A stretch of 47,018 bases of DNA. Origin: Bacillus gaemokensis (GTDB taxonomy: Bacteria > Bacillota > Bacilli > Bacillales > Bacillaceae_G). Shown piece by piece: positions 7,392 through 15,388 of the stretch. A model generated the notes under the pieces. That model saw nothing but the letters and a program-made list of their open reading frames with translations, was not told the DNA's origin and searched no databases. Position 1 is the first letter of the stretch. Every line of letters starts with the position of its first letter. The stretch covers positions 96,585 to 143,602 of the forward strand of contig NZ_LTAQ01000070.1 of assembly GCF_001590835.1 (NCBI RefSeq), read 5' to 3'. Made by a program: the position numbers and the translations under genes.

Positions 7392-10300
7392 TTAATTATT
7401 TTGCTCAAGACATTGATAAACCGCCATCATATCTCGTTTATTTAACTCACGAATACGATTGAAAATTGGAATATCTGCAACAGCCTCAATATTTAAGCTT
7501 TCAGCAACAACATCACTTACTGTTCCAGTTAACCATGTTTTTACTTGTATACCTTCAACAAGTCCCTTAAGGCCATCATCATTGATGCCACTTGCATAAC
7601 AACTTACACATGGAATTGTTAATTTAAACACGCCATCATGCAGATTATCTTCTGATATAACTTTCTTTCCTTTACAGAATGGACATGGATGACTTTTTTT
7701 AATTTTATTAATTTGGGTAACTAATTTTTTGTAACCAAATGTTTCATAAACATATGTTAGTTTTTTGTATTTTCCATTTGTGAAATACTTATCTATGATG
7801 GTTTCTCTTGTTTCATTGATATTAGGAAAATCACAAATGGTCACTTGATTATTATTGCTAATGGATTCGATATTGTCTTTGATTGTGTCCCAGAATGGTA
7901 AAACATTTTGTAATACCATTTCGTAACCCGTAAAGCTTGCTTGTTCTAATTCAAACATTTTCAGTGCGACTTGTGTTTTTCTAGGCAGTAAAGAGACATC
8001 TTCTGTCAAAATCATGTCGCCACCTACAATAGATTTCAGTTTGACGAGTGCAGGTAAATCACCTACTATTTTCAACACTTGGTCAATCGGCTGATTGATA
8101 ATTTCACGAATATCTGTGTCTCCAAATTTAAGCGATTTATGGTGGTTTAAAACAGTACCCTCACATATTGGACATGTAATCACTTCTTTAGAAGCTTTAA
8201 TTTGCTCTTTAATAATTGATTTTGAAACGAAAATATATCCACCAACGATGGTATTAAAACCTACCCAAGTTCTACGTGTCTTGCTTTTCTTATCATAAAA
8301 TGACTTTTCAAAATACCCGTACCAAAATGTATGCTTTTCTTCATCTGACATCTCATTATAGCTTTTCGTCAGGTCATGACCAAGCTCATTCTTAATTTCT
8401 TCAAATAGAAATTCTAATTTTGGGTATTGATAAAATTTTAATACTTCCATTACTTCTGGATAGAATAGACCATCCCAGAATGGAAGATTTTTGTCTTGAA
8501 TCACAAGGTCTTTATCAAATATTTCAACCTTAAGACGTCCCGAGCATGATGGACAATGATTGTCCTGAGAAAAGAAATCAAAGCTTCTCGTATCTTTATT
8601 GGTCGGATGCGACGCTATAATATGGTTAATCATGCCACCAATTTCATAAAGGAAACTATATTGACTATACAAATGTCTTTCAAGATCAATGGCAATGACA
8701 GGTGCAATTATATTAGAATCGTATTCACCATAAATCAAACGGGCTATTGATGATAAGCTTTTTAAAATACCGCCCTTATAGACATTTTCTGCATTTTTAA
8801 AATAGTCGATATGATTTTCTTTTAAATACGTAATGCCATTTTGTGATTTGAGTGTAGACGAAATAGGCGATGGTAGTGCAATATCTTCCCTATTTTTAGT
8901 CTCATAATATTCATGATGACTAACAACATTAAGATGCGTGACAGGTTCATTCTTTCTTTTACCAAAATCAACGATAAAATCAGAACTTTCCATCATATAG
9001 GCATTATGTTCAATCATCATGATTGAAACTGATTCATCTTGTAGAATGCCCCTGATACTATCAATAAATTGATTTAAAATATTTTGTGATAAACCTTTTG
9101 AAGGTTCGTCAAAAATGAAAAGTGTATTAGGATTTCTAGAATTTGCAAACAGTTCCGAGACTAAATGCACACATTGAAATTCACCAGTCGATAATGTTTG
9201 CGTTTTTCTATTTAAAGTCAAATAACCTAGTCCAAGTTTGATCAATAAGCTCAAACGTTTATGTGCGATACCTTCATTTGGAAGTTCATCAATGATATCT
9301 TCAATTGAGCGATCGAAAACATCATCAATTGCTTCACTATATTTTGTGATTTTCTTTTTAATATCAAGAAAAGTCGCAACAGTTGACCGACTCGTAATGG
9401 ATTGGTTTCGATCTTGTCCAACCATAACGAGTTTATCGTTTTTGTATTGCTTCTGAAAATCTTTGGCAATACATTCGTTGACAAGTGTAGATTTACCACA
9501 TCCAGACTCTCCGGTAATGGTTACAAGTCTATTTTTTGGTATTTTAATTTCGGCCATTTGAATATTACGGCAATATAAATCATGAAATTGATAGTAATCT
9601 GTTGGCTCTTCCTCATTTCGTTCTAAGTGTACTGGTTTTGGACGCGGTGATTCATCCACGATTTTTCCGCCATATTTACCACTGCCAGGTCCAAAGAATA
9701 CTTGGTCATCTGTTGTATCGAGCACTGTGTCAGAATGGTCAATAAGCCAAATTTGATTCTTATTTCCTAATTGTTTAATTTGTTCTAAAATTTTAAGTAA
9801 TGTTTCGTGATCAATACCGACTGATATTTCATCAATGATAATGATAGTATTTTCACTTACAGCCATAAATTCTGCCAAGTAAAGTCGAGTTAATTCTCCA
9901 CCAGACAATGTACCCATAATTCTGTTTAATGTTAAGTAACCCATATTCATATTGATAATGTTTTTAAGTATATGCTGTTTTTCTTCACTAATATTTAAAT
10001 CTTTTGATAGCAAAAGAATAGTTTCAATACTTAAGTTGTTAATTTCTGATATACTATGCGGTTTACCAAATAAATCGATTGTATATTGCTCAACTTCCTC
10101 GTTATAACGCCTTCCCTTACACTTAGGACATTCGACATTTTTATTAGTACCGCGGCCTTTACACTTAGGACACCAGCCTAATTCATTATTAAATGAAAAG
10201 ACTTCTGGAGAAAGATCGTATTTTTCAGCGAGTCTTACACGAATCTCTGTAAATACGCCAGTATGCGTGCCAATTGTTGAACGTGGATTAGAAGAAATTG

Positions 10301-10562
10301 ATGATCTTCCAAGAAAAAGCACTAAAGGCATTTCTTCCATATTAATGGCACTGAAATTTGTTTCCATAATATCAGGAAATAAATACTGATATTCAGCCTT
10401 TGGCAATAATGAAACGAGACGTTTCTTAGACTCATCACCAATTGTCTGACAAAAAGTTGTTTTACCAGATCCAGATAAACCAGCAATGCCTAACGATTGA
10501 TCAGTTGGAAGCGCTACATCTAATTTGTTAATATTGTTCGCAATTAATTGATTTATTTTCAT
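7392..10562 (-). CDS. UvrA-like double ABC ATPase with zinc-rich C-terminal extension
   Basis: A 1056-residue UvrA-superfamily protein. ABC module 1 has Walker A GLSGSGKTT (28-36), a CxxC pair (131/134 and 145/148, CPKCKGRG...CPKCKGRRYN), signature LSGGE (219) and Walker B IIIIDE (240-245). Module 2 has Walker A GESGCGKST (351-358), signature LSTGE (457) and FDEP (484-487). Residues about 560-1056 form an extension without an ATPase but with further CxxC pairs at 670, 797, 960 and 985, each in UvrA-like settings (CPICEGTVLN, CPFCKGKKV). Canonical UvrA has about 950 residues and no such tail. ATG 10562 is preferred because AAGGAGATCACA precedes it. UvrA paralogs act in repair, drug self-resistance (DrrC type) or unknown DNA transactions; this one stands alone, so its role is open. 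Confidence 0.8.
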   Translation of the reverse strand: MKINQLIANNINKLDVALPTDQSLGIAGLSGSGKTTFCQTIGDESKKRLVSLLPKAEYQYLFPDIMETNFSAINMEEMPLVLFLGRSSISSNPRSTIGTHTGVFTEIRVRLAEKYDLSPEVFSFNNELGWCPKCKGRGTNKNVECPKCKGRRYNEEVEQYTIDLFGKPHSISEINNLSIETILLLSKDLNISEEKQHILKNIINMNMGYLTLNRIMGTLSGGELTRLYLAEFMAVSENTIIIIDEISVGIDHETLLKILEQIKQLGNKNQIWLIDHSDTVLDTTDDQVFFGPGSGKYGGKIVDESPRPKPVHLERNEEEPTDYYQFHDLYCRNIQMAEIKIPKNRLVTITGESGCGKSTLVNECIAKDFQKQYKNDKLVMVGQDRNQSITSRSTVATFLDIKKKITKYSEAIDDVFDRSIEDIIDELPNEGIAHKRLSLLIKLGLGYLTLNRKTQTLSTGEFQCVHLVSELFANSRNPNTLFIFDEPSKGLSQNILNQFIDSIRGILQDESVSIMMIEHNAYMMESSDFIVDFGKRKNEPVTHLNVVSHHEYYETKNREDIALPSPISSTLKSQNGITYLKENHIDYFKNAENVYKGGILKSLSSIARLIYGEYDSNIIAPVIAIDLERHLYSQYSFLYEIGGMINHIIASHPTNKDTRSFDFFSQDNHCPSCSGRLKVEIFDKDLVIQDKNLPFWDGLFYPEVMEVLKFYQYPKLEFLFEEIKNELGHDLTKSYNEMSDEEKHTFWYGYFEKSFYDKKSKTRRTWVGFNTIVGGYIFVSKSIIKEQIKASKEVITCPICEGTVLNHHKSLKFGDTDIREIINQPIDQVLKIVGDLPALVKLKSIVGGDMILTEDVSLLPRKTQVALKMFELEQASFTGYEMVLQNVLPFWDTIKDNIESISNNNQVTICDFPNINETRETIIDKYFTNGKYKKLTYVYETFGYKKLVTQINKIKKSHPCPFCKGKKVISEDNLHDGVFKLTIPCVSCYASGINDDGLKGLVEGIQVKTWLTGTVSDVVAESLNIEAVADIPIFNRIRELNKRDMMAVYQCLEQNN

Positions 10563-10907
10563 TGTGATCTCCTTATAATTCTCTAAAGTTAGTATTGCCA
10601 TGTTAGTAAAACTTCAAATGAATTTGTTGTGTTTTTTCGAATCGACAAACTCATACTAATTGTAGACGAAGATTTCTAAATTTCTTGTTATATATTCGCT
10701 TATACCGTTTTGAAGAAACAATTTTATGGCTCAAATCTAGCAATTAGTGGTCCTTTTTTCAACGCAACCCCACAAAGTATTTACTTAACTCTCAATTATA
10801 TTATAAAAGCTTCTACAACCATCCTGCCACGTTTGCTAAATTACAATTATTACAAAACTTGTTATTTGACTTAATCCTTTATTCCATTAAAAATGACGCT
10901 TTCCGTA
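10563..10907. other. Leader region of the UvrA-like gene, no gene seen
   Basis: This 345-base stretch contains the untranslated leader of the UvrA-like gene. An in-frame upstream ATG at 10601 would add 13 residues but lacks a ribosome site. I see no convincing promoter, leader-peptide attenuator or RNA gene here. Confidence 0.4.
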
Positions 10908-11126
10908 TTACAGAGAGGACAAATAGTCTTCAAGAAAGACTATGATGGTTATCTGCCAATTGGAACAAGTTAGAGGGAGTGTCTCTTGAAAGAGGAAAAC
11001 TGTCAATTGCTCGGTTGGAAAAAGATGTTCCGGTTCCGTCCACATACTAAACAGCAAACTATGTGGCACATCAAATACATGTACAATATTTAGTTCACTC
11101 TTCTCTATTTTTATTTCATTGCACAT
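10908..11126 (-). pseudogene. AHSA1/SRPBCC-domain protein, N-terminal fragment
   Basis: The first 36 residues contain VHVFDVPHSLLFSMWTEPEH, which matches the opening strand and helix of AHSA1 proteins (ITREFDAPRELVFKAWTEPE type). After that the 72-codon frame becomes unrelated low-complexity sequence, so the rest was lost by frameshift or deletion. An inverted repeat ATAGTCTT / AAGACTAT lies near its end (about 10924-10944). The intact relative at 11210-11695 lies directly upstream in the same orientation. Confidence 0.6.
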
Positions 11127-11209
11127 TACCCATAACTTCCCGTATTAATAACAGTTTAAGCTTTATTTATTATGTAATAACTATATGTTAAATGATTCGA
11201 TACGAACGA

Positions 11210-11695
11210 TTATTTTATGATTTTATTAACACAAACCTTATACCTTTCATACCATTGCTCCCATTCTTTTTTGGGAAAATCCATATATTCTCCATCTAAT
11301 AAAGCAGATAAAACATCCAGACACACATGCCATCCAGCTAAATCTTTCGGTGTATGATCTGTTATTGAATGGATAAACTCTTTCAACAATAGTAGACATC
11401 CTTCAGATTCCCGATACAATTCAAATCGAACTCGATCATCTCCCCATGTGAATTCTAATACAGAGTTTACATGACAATCTAAAATTGGCATATCAATAAA
11501 TGTTCCGGAATCATCCATCATATCAAATTTTATTATGCCTCCTGTGCGAAGCTCTTCCACTTGAAGGTTCGGCATCCATTTTGCTAATTTATCATTTTCT
11601 GTTAATATAGCCCATACTTGTTCAACCGAATAATTTAATGATCGATTAAATTGAGCTGCATAACCATTATCTTTTTTCTCTATTATAGCTAACAT
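11210..11695 (-). CDS. SRPBCC/AHSA1-domain protein
   Basis: A 161-residue intact member of the START/SRPBCC fold. The opening FNRSLNYSVEQVWAILTEND, KLAKWMPNLQVEELRTGG, VLEFTWGDD and the C-terminal GWHVCLDVLSALLDG helix are typical; such proteins bind hydrophobic ligands in a deep pocket. ATG 11695 is used because AGGAGTG lies directly upstream; an in-frame start 13 codons earlier has no ribosome site. Cytosolic, function unknown. It is the only complete copy of three related sequences between 6.7 and 11.7 kb. Confidence 0.8.
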   Translation of the reverse strand: MLAIIEKKDNGYAAQFNRSLNYSVEQVWAILTENDKLAKWMPNLQVEELRTGGIIKFDMMDDSGTFIDMPILDCHVNSVLEFTWGDDRVRFELYRESEGCLLLLKEFIHSITDHTPKDLAGWHVCLDVLSALLDGEYMDFPKKEWEQWYERYKVCVNKIIK

Positions 11696-11837
11696 AGTTA
11701 TCACTCCTATTTGAAACCAAAAAAGAACATACATTCGGTTTCATTTCTAATTCAATAGTACACGAATCACATTAAAAAGGAAATAAAAACTTCTCTTTCT
11801 ATTTTAAATGAAGATAAGGGTTTTTCATCATAAAGTA

Positions 11838-11991
11838 TTACAATACAAGATACATTTCATATTGTGCCAAGGAATTCTTTTCAAAACCACATTTCTTTAC
11901 ATAGCCCTCTAGCAAACTATTATTAGGGAAACCGATAGAAAGCGTTGTGAGGTTTAATTCCTTGTATGCTATTTGTAATAAGGATGGTACC
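11838..11991 (-). pseudogene. GNAT acetyltransferase, C-terminal remnant
   Basis: An open minus-strand stretch reads PSLLQIAYKELNLTTLSIGF, PNNSLLEGYVKKCGFEKNSL and ends YEMYLVL before TAA. The order helix, beta strand, LxxYxKxGFE is the C-terminal half of a GNAT acetyltransferase. The N-terminal half is absent: directly upstream the sequence switches to a hydrolase fragment in another frame, so a deletion has joined two unrelated broken genes near 11992. Confidence 0.6.
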
Positions 11992-12251
11992 AAACTGTTT
12001 TCTTAATTCTTCAAGTAACTCAACTTCTTGGCTAATACTATAATTTTTCGTATGAGATTCCGTTCTCCCACAACCAACTTGATCATAAAAAATAAGTGTA
12101 AAATAATTAGAAAGTTCTTCAACATGTGGGAGGAAATATTCATGATTATCCCCTGGTCCACCATGTAAAAAAATAAAGGTTTACCCCTCCCGATTTTCTT
12201 GATATAAACTTGATGACTTTTTAAAGTTATAAACTCTTCAGAAACATTCAA
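11992..12251 (-). pseudogene. Alpha/beta hydrolase (prolyl-aminopeptidase-like), frameshifted and truncated
   Basis: ATG 12251 opens MNVSEEFITLKSHQVYIKKI GRGKPLFF. After a run of seven T (7 A on plus, 12167-12173) the coding sense moves to another frame that reads LHGGPGDNHEYFLPHVEEL, YDQVGCGRTESHT and VELLEELRKQFG. HGGPG and DQxGxGxS/T are the hallmark motifs of proline iminopeptidase-like hydrolases. Restoring one T (T8) would rejoin the frames. The nucleophile half is missing, replaced by a GNAT fragment. It follows the gene at 12274 by 22 bases. Confidence 0.75.
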
Positions 12252-12273
12252 ACCTTATTCTCACCTTTCCCTA

Positions 12274-12909
12274 TTAATTTGAAATAAAAGGACATTTTTG
12301 CTTGTATGTATCATCATTAATTTGCTTTATAATAAACGGAGCAATATCTCCATTCTTTATTTTCATTCCAGGTAAATCTACTATACTCTCTTTGATTTTA
12401 CCAATGCCTTTTCCCTCCACAACAAAAGGTAAACGCACAATAGTCCATTCAACATTGCTTTTTTGAATCATTTGTAATTCTTTATATTTATCCTTCATCA
12501 TATCTGAAAGAAACAACCGAAATAACTTGGCTCCGAGTTTGTTAAAAAAACTCTTTTTATCTCCTTGTACATCCATTGATCCTCCAGAAACAAGAATATA
12601 TCGTTTTATTTTATATTCTTCCATTATTTCTAAAATATAATTTGTAACCGTACTGAATATATATGATTCTTTTTTAGGCTGTCCTACGGCATTAATGACT
12701 GCCTCGCAACCTTGAAGTAATTGGCGTATTGCCGAAATATCTCGTGCATCGCCTTTCACAACTTCTAGATGTTTATGGGATATTTCAATTGTTTTTGGAT
12801 TTCGAGTAAGAATGCGAATAAGATAACCTTCCTGCAGTGCTTGACTTATAAGAAACTTGCCAGCTTTTCCGTTTGCACCGATAATTGCAATTCTATTTGC
12901 TTTTTGCAT
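12274..12909 (-). CDS. NAD(P)-binding Rossmann protein (NmrA/SDR a5-like)
   Basis: A 211-residue atypical SDR. The N-terminal dinucleotide loop reads IIGANGKAGKFL (residues 8-19), followed by RILTRNP (cofactor specificity strand), VVKGDARD, CEAVINAVG and the RYILVSGGS strand. Proteins of this length and pattern are NAD(P)H-dependent reductases or redox sensors of the BLVRB/NmrA type; the substrate is not known. AAGGAG lies about 13 bases before the ATG. It heads a short minus-strand group whose next member, a hydrolase, is broken. Confidence 0.8.
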   Translation of the reverse strand: MQKANRIAIIGANGKAGKFLISQALQEGYLIRILTRNPKTIEISHKHLEVVKGDARDISAIRQLLQGCEAVINAVGQPKKESYIFSTVTNYILEIMEEYKIKRYILVSGGSMDVQGDKKSFFNKLGAKLFRLFLSDMMKDKYKELQMIQKSNVEWTIVRLPFVVEGKGIGKIKESIVDLPGMKIKNGDIAPFIIKQINDDTYKQKCPFISN

Positions 12910-12947
12910 TGCTATAATTAAACTCCTTCTATAGAATGATGATATTA

Positions 12948-13652
12948 TTAATGAGCTATAGTTACTTCATAAACACGTAAAAATGCAATTAAAAACTCAC
13001 ATGCTCTCTCACAAGCTAACATTTTAAATACTTTTTGTTCTTCTACGGTTTTGTCATTCGCTTGATCCGAAGCCGCTTTCAAACACAGGAACGGTTTCTT
13101 ATTCACATGGCATACATATGCAAAAGCTGCTATTTCTTGATCAACAGCTATTGCACCATATACAGTATGTAATAAATATCTCATTTCTGTACTGCGAATA
13201 CGCTGATCGCCTGATATAAATGTACCGAAATGCACTGGATCATAGGAACGTACCTTTTTCATTTGTCTTACAAGATATTTTGTAGTTTCAATAGGAGCCG
13301 ACCTTCCAGTGTATAAATCAAAACTATCTGTTCCTGTCCCGGCAGCGCTCACATCATGTTGCAACGTATTTAGTGCAACAACAATATGGCCATTCTTTAC
13401 TTTCTCAGATAAACTTCCACATATTCCGGTCATAAATAATTGTTCTGGCCCGAATTCACTTATTAGTAACTGTACACAGCTGGCACAGTTTACTTTTCCA
13501 ACCCCCGTGATTACCGATATTACTTCTAATTCATTTATAGAATGAAAATGAAACTCCCAGGCTGCTCGTTTTTCTACACGGTGACTTGGATAATGCTGAT
13601 GCAAATATGTAAGCTCTGGTTCCCAAGCAGATACAATTGCAATACGTTTCAT
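12948..13652 (-). CDS. 5'-methylthioadenosine/S-adenosylhomocysteine nucleosidase-like protein
   Basis: A 234-residue nucleoside phosphorylase/nucleosidase-fold protein. IAIVSAWEPEL is the N-terminal strand with the Glu that activates water, TGVGKVNCA and GICGSLSEKVKNG form the substrate pocket, AVDQEIAAFAYVC carries the ribose-binding Glu, and KAASDQAND holds the catalytic Asp. MTANs cleave methylthioadenosine and S-adenosylhomocysteine in the activated methyl cycle. I start at ATG 13652; a GTG four codons earlier is only 2 bases from AGGAGG, while the ATG is 14 bases away, so the start is uncertain. It is more divergent than the housekeeping MTAN, so a paralog is likely. Confidence 0.78.
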   Translation of the reverse strand: MKRIAIVSAWEPELTYLHQHYPSHRVEKRAAWEFHFHSINELEVISVITGVGKVNCASCVQLLISEFGPEQLFMTGICGSLSEKVKNGHIVVALNTLQHDVSAAGTGTDSFDLYTGRSAPIETTKYLVRQMKKVRSYDPVHFGTFISGDQRIRSTEMRYLLHTVYGAIAVDQEIAAFAYVCHVNKKPFLCLKAASDQANDKTVEEQKVFKMLACERACEFLIAFLRVYEVTIAH

Positions 13653-13676
13653 CAAACTTTTCACTTCCTCCTATTT

Positions 13677-13853
13677 TCATTTTCCTTTAAATAATTCCTC
13701 TAGATGTTCTTGGGTATAACATAGAATCCACTCTTTATACTTTTCATATAAATACCGTATTGTTTCTTTATTCTTCGCAATTACCTCACATCCTCTATCA
13801 TCGTAAATAAACATAATAATATCTTTCGTCTTATTAATAAAAAACACATCCAT
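13677..13853 (-). pseudogene. DUF3885-domain protein, C-terminal remnant
   Basis: A 58-codon frame reads MDVFFINKTKDIIMFIYDDR, then GCEVIAKNKETIRYLYEKYK and EWILCYTQEHLEELFKGK. FxYDDRGCxVIAxxKExxRxLYxxYxxWIL is the C-terminal signature of DUF3885 proteins, which are normally about 200 residues. There is no ribosome site and an in-frame stop lies just upstream, so this is the tail of a lost gene and not a small protein. Confidence 0.65.
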
Positions 13854-13894
13854 ATATTCTTTTTATTAAACGCCATGTATTACCGATCAGCTAT

Positions 13895-14495
13895 TCATAA
13901 TTTAGCTTTTAAATCCCAATAAGCTTCCCCCAACCACGGATGCAATACTTTAAGAGTCTCTCTTCTTTCCCATAAATATGAAATATACGCAAAAGCCGCA
14001 TGCTCAATTGATTTTTCTAAAGCTTCCTGCACCTCAACAATATATGGCGGTATACCTTTTTGGTCCCATTCTATTTTATCAGCGACAAATAATACGAGAT
14101 CGATCCGAGTCGCGTCTTTATGCAATGTTGTATGACAACCAATAGCATTTAATATTGTTTCATCTTTAACTTCAAAGATTTCTCTTGCTATTACCTTCGA
14201 TATTTTTTGATGAATAATCATTGGAAATTGACGCTCTTCTTGTAATATTTCTATTCCAAATAACGACCGCAATGCGTTCGTTATTTGGAAAGATAGCACT
14301 AATATCGTGTAAATAACCAGCAATAACAGCTTGTTCTTCATTCACTTGGAATCTTTTTGCAATCTTCCTCGCTTCATTTGCAACACGAACAGAATGCTCA
14401 TAAGTAAATAGGTGATTGTATTGCACTAAAAAACTTTTTATATCATTTTCCCAATCTCCGGTTGGTACGAATGTATATAAATGTTCATATGTCAT
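13895..14495 (-). pseudogene. HD-domain hydrolase (YqeK-like) split by a frameshift in a palindrome
   Basis: Frame 1, from ATG 14495, reads to HSVRVANEARKIAKRFQVNE and AGYLHDISAIFPNNERIAV, giving the first His and the HD pair of the metal site. Frame 2 continues LFGIEILQEERQFPMIIHQK, AIGCHTTLHKDATRIDLVLF and VADKIEWDQ, giving the later His and Asp ligands and the C-terminus. Together they make a normal HD phosphohydrolase of about 200 residues, similar to the diadenosine tetraphosphatase YqeK. The break lies inside a near-perfect 37-nt palindrome at 14254-14290. Frame 1 stops at 14172. Confidence 0.8.
14254..14290. repeat. 37-nt near-perfect palindrome inside the HD gene
   Basis: Arms TTCCAAATAACGA (14254-14266) and TCGTTATTTGGAA (14278-14290) are perfectly complementary. 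Inside them, after one C/T mismatch, CGC (14268-14270) pairs with GCG (14274-14276), leaving a 3-base loop. The reading-frame change of the HD gene occurs within this structure. Confidence 0.9.
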
Positions 14496-14692
14496 CTTAT
14501 CCTCTCCTTTTTACAACGATTATTTTGTATATTATAAACAACAAAATCTCCTATAATCTTTATTCTTTATATATTTATTAAATTTTTTAATACGTTACAT
14601 GAAATTTTATATACTATCTTAACTCCCAAACACCTAAATGTTTGTTATTATTATAGTAATAACAACATGGAAAGAAAGGAATTAAAGATCCG

Positions 14693-15388
14693 ATGGAAAG
14701 AAATATTTTAATTATTGATGATGATAAAGAAATTGTAGAATTACTTGCAGTTTATTTAAGAAATGAAGGCTATAAGATTCATAAAGCCTATGATGGTGAT
14801 GAAGCATTACATATGCTTTCTCTACAGCAAGTTGATCTTATGATATTGGATATTATGATGCCAAAACGGAATGGATTGGAAGTTTGTCAACAAGTTAGAG
14901 AGAACCATACTGTTCCTATTCTTATGTTAAGCGCAAAAGCTGAAGATATGGATAAAATCCTTGGTCTCATGACAGGTGCTGATGATTACATGATTAAACC
15001 TTTTAATCCATTAGAACTAATCGCTAGAGTAAAAGCACTATTACGTAGATCTTCTTTTCAATATGCAGCAGCACCAACAAAAGACGATGGTATTCTTCAC
15101 ATTCGTTCAGTTGAAATACATAAACATAATCACACTGTTAAAGTAAACGGTGATTATATTAAACTTACATCTATTGAATTTGATATCTTATACTTACTTG
15201 CTAGCAATACTGGTAGAGTATTTAGTTCAGAAGAAATTTTCGAACGTGTTTGGGATGAAGATGGATATGGTTCCAATAAAACTGTAATGGTTCATATTAG
15301 TAATCTCAGAGAGAAACTTGAAACGAAAATAAATGGAGAGAAATTGATTCATACAGTTTGGGGAGTAGGTTATAAAATTGAAAAATGA
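14693..15388 (+). CDS. OmpR/PhoB-family response regulator, VanR-like
   Basis: A 231-residue regulator with a receiver domain (about 1-120: acidic pair in IIDDDKE, phosphoacceptor Asp in LMILDIMMP, SAKAEDMDKI, Lys in DYMIKPFNP) and a winged-helix DNA-binding domain (about 130-230: LTSIEFDILYLLASNTGRVF, VMVHISNLREKLE, HTVWGVGYKIEK). The sequence is of the VanR type. Its end overlaps the start of the sensor kinase gene by 11 bases, so the two form one operon. GAAAGGAATT lies upstream of the ATG. It probably controls cell-wall genes; a D,D-carboxypeptidase-like gene lies 2 kb downstream. Confidence 0.9.
   Translation: MERNILIIDDDKEIVELLAVYLRNEGYKIHKAYDGDEALHMLSLQQVDLMILDIMMPKRNGLEVCQQVRENHTVPILMLSAKAEDMDKILGLMTGADDYMIKPFNPLELIARVKALLRRSSFQYAAAPTKDDGILHIRSVEIHKHNHTVKVNGDYIKLTSIEFDILYLLASNTGRVFSSEEIFERVWDEDGYGSNKTVMVHISNLREKLETKINGEKLIHTVWGVGYKIEK

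Noticed and set aside
13895-14495. Programmed ribosomal frameshift in the HD gene
   Set aside because: No heptanucleotide slippery site is visible; the palindrome and surrounding decay favour mutation.
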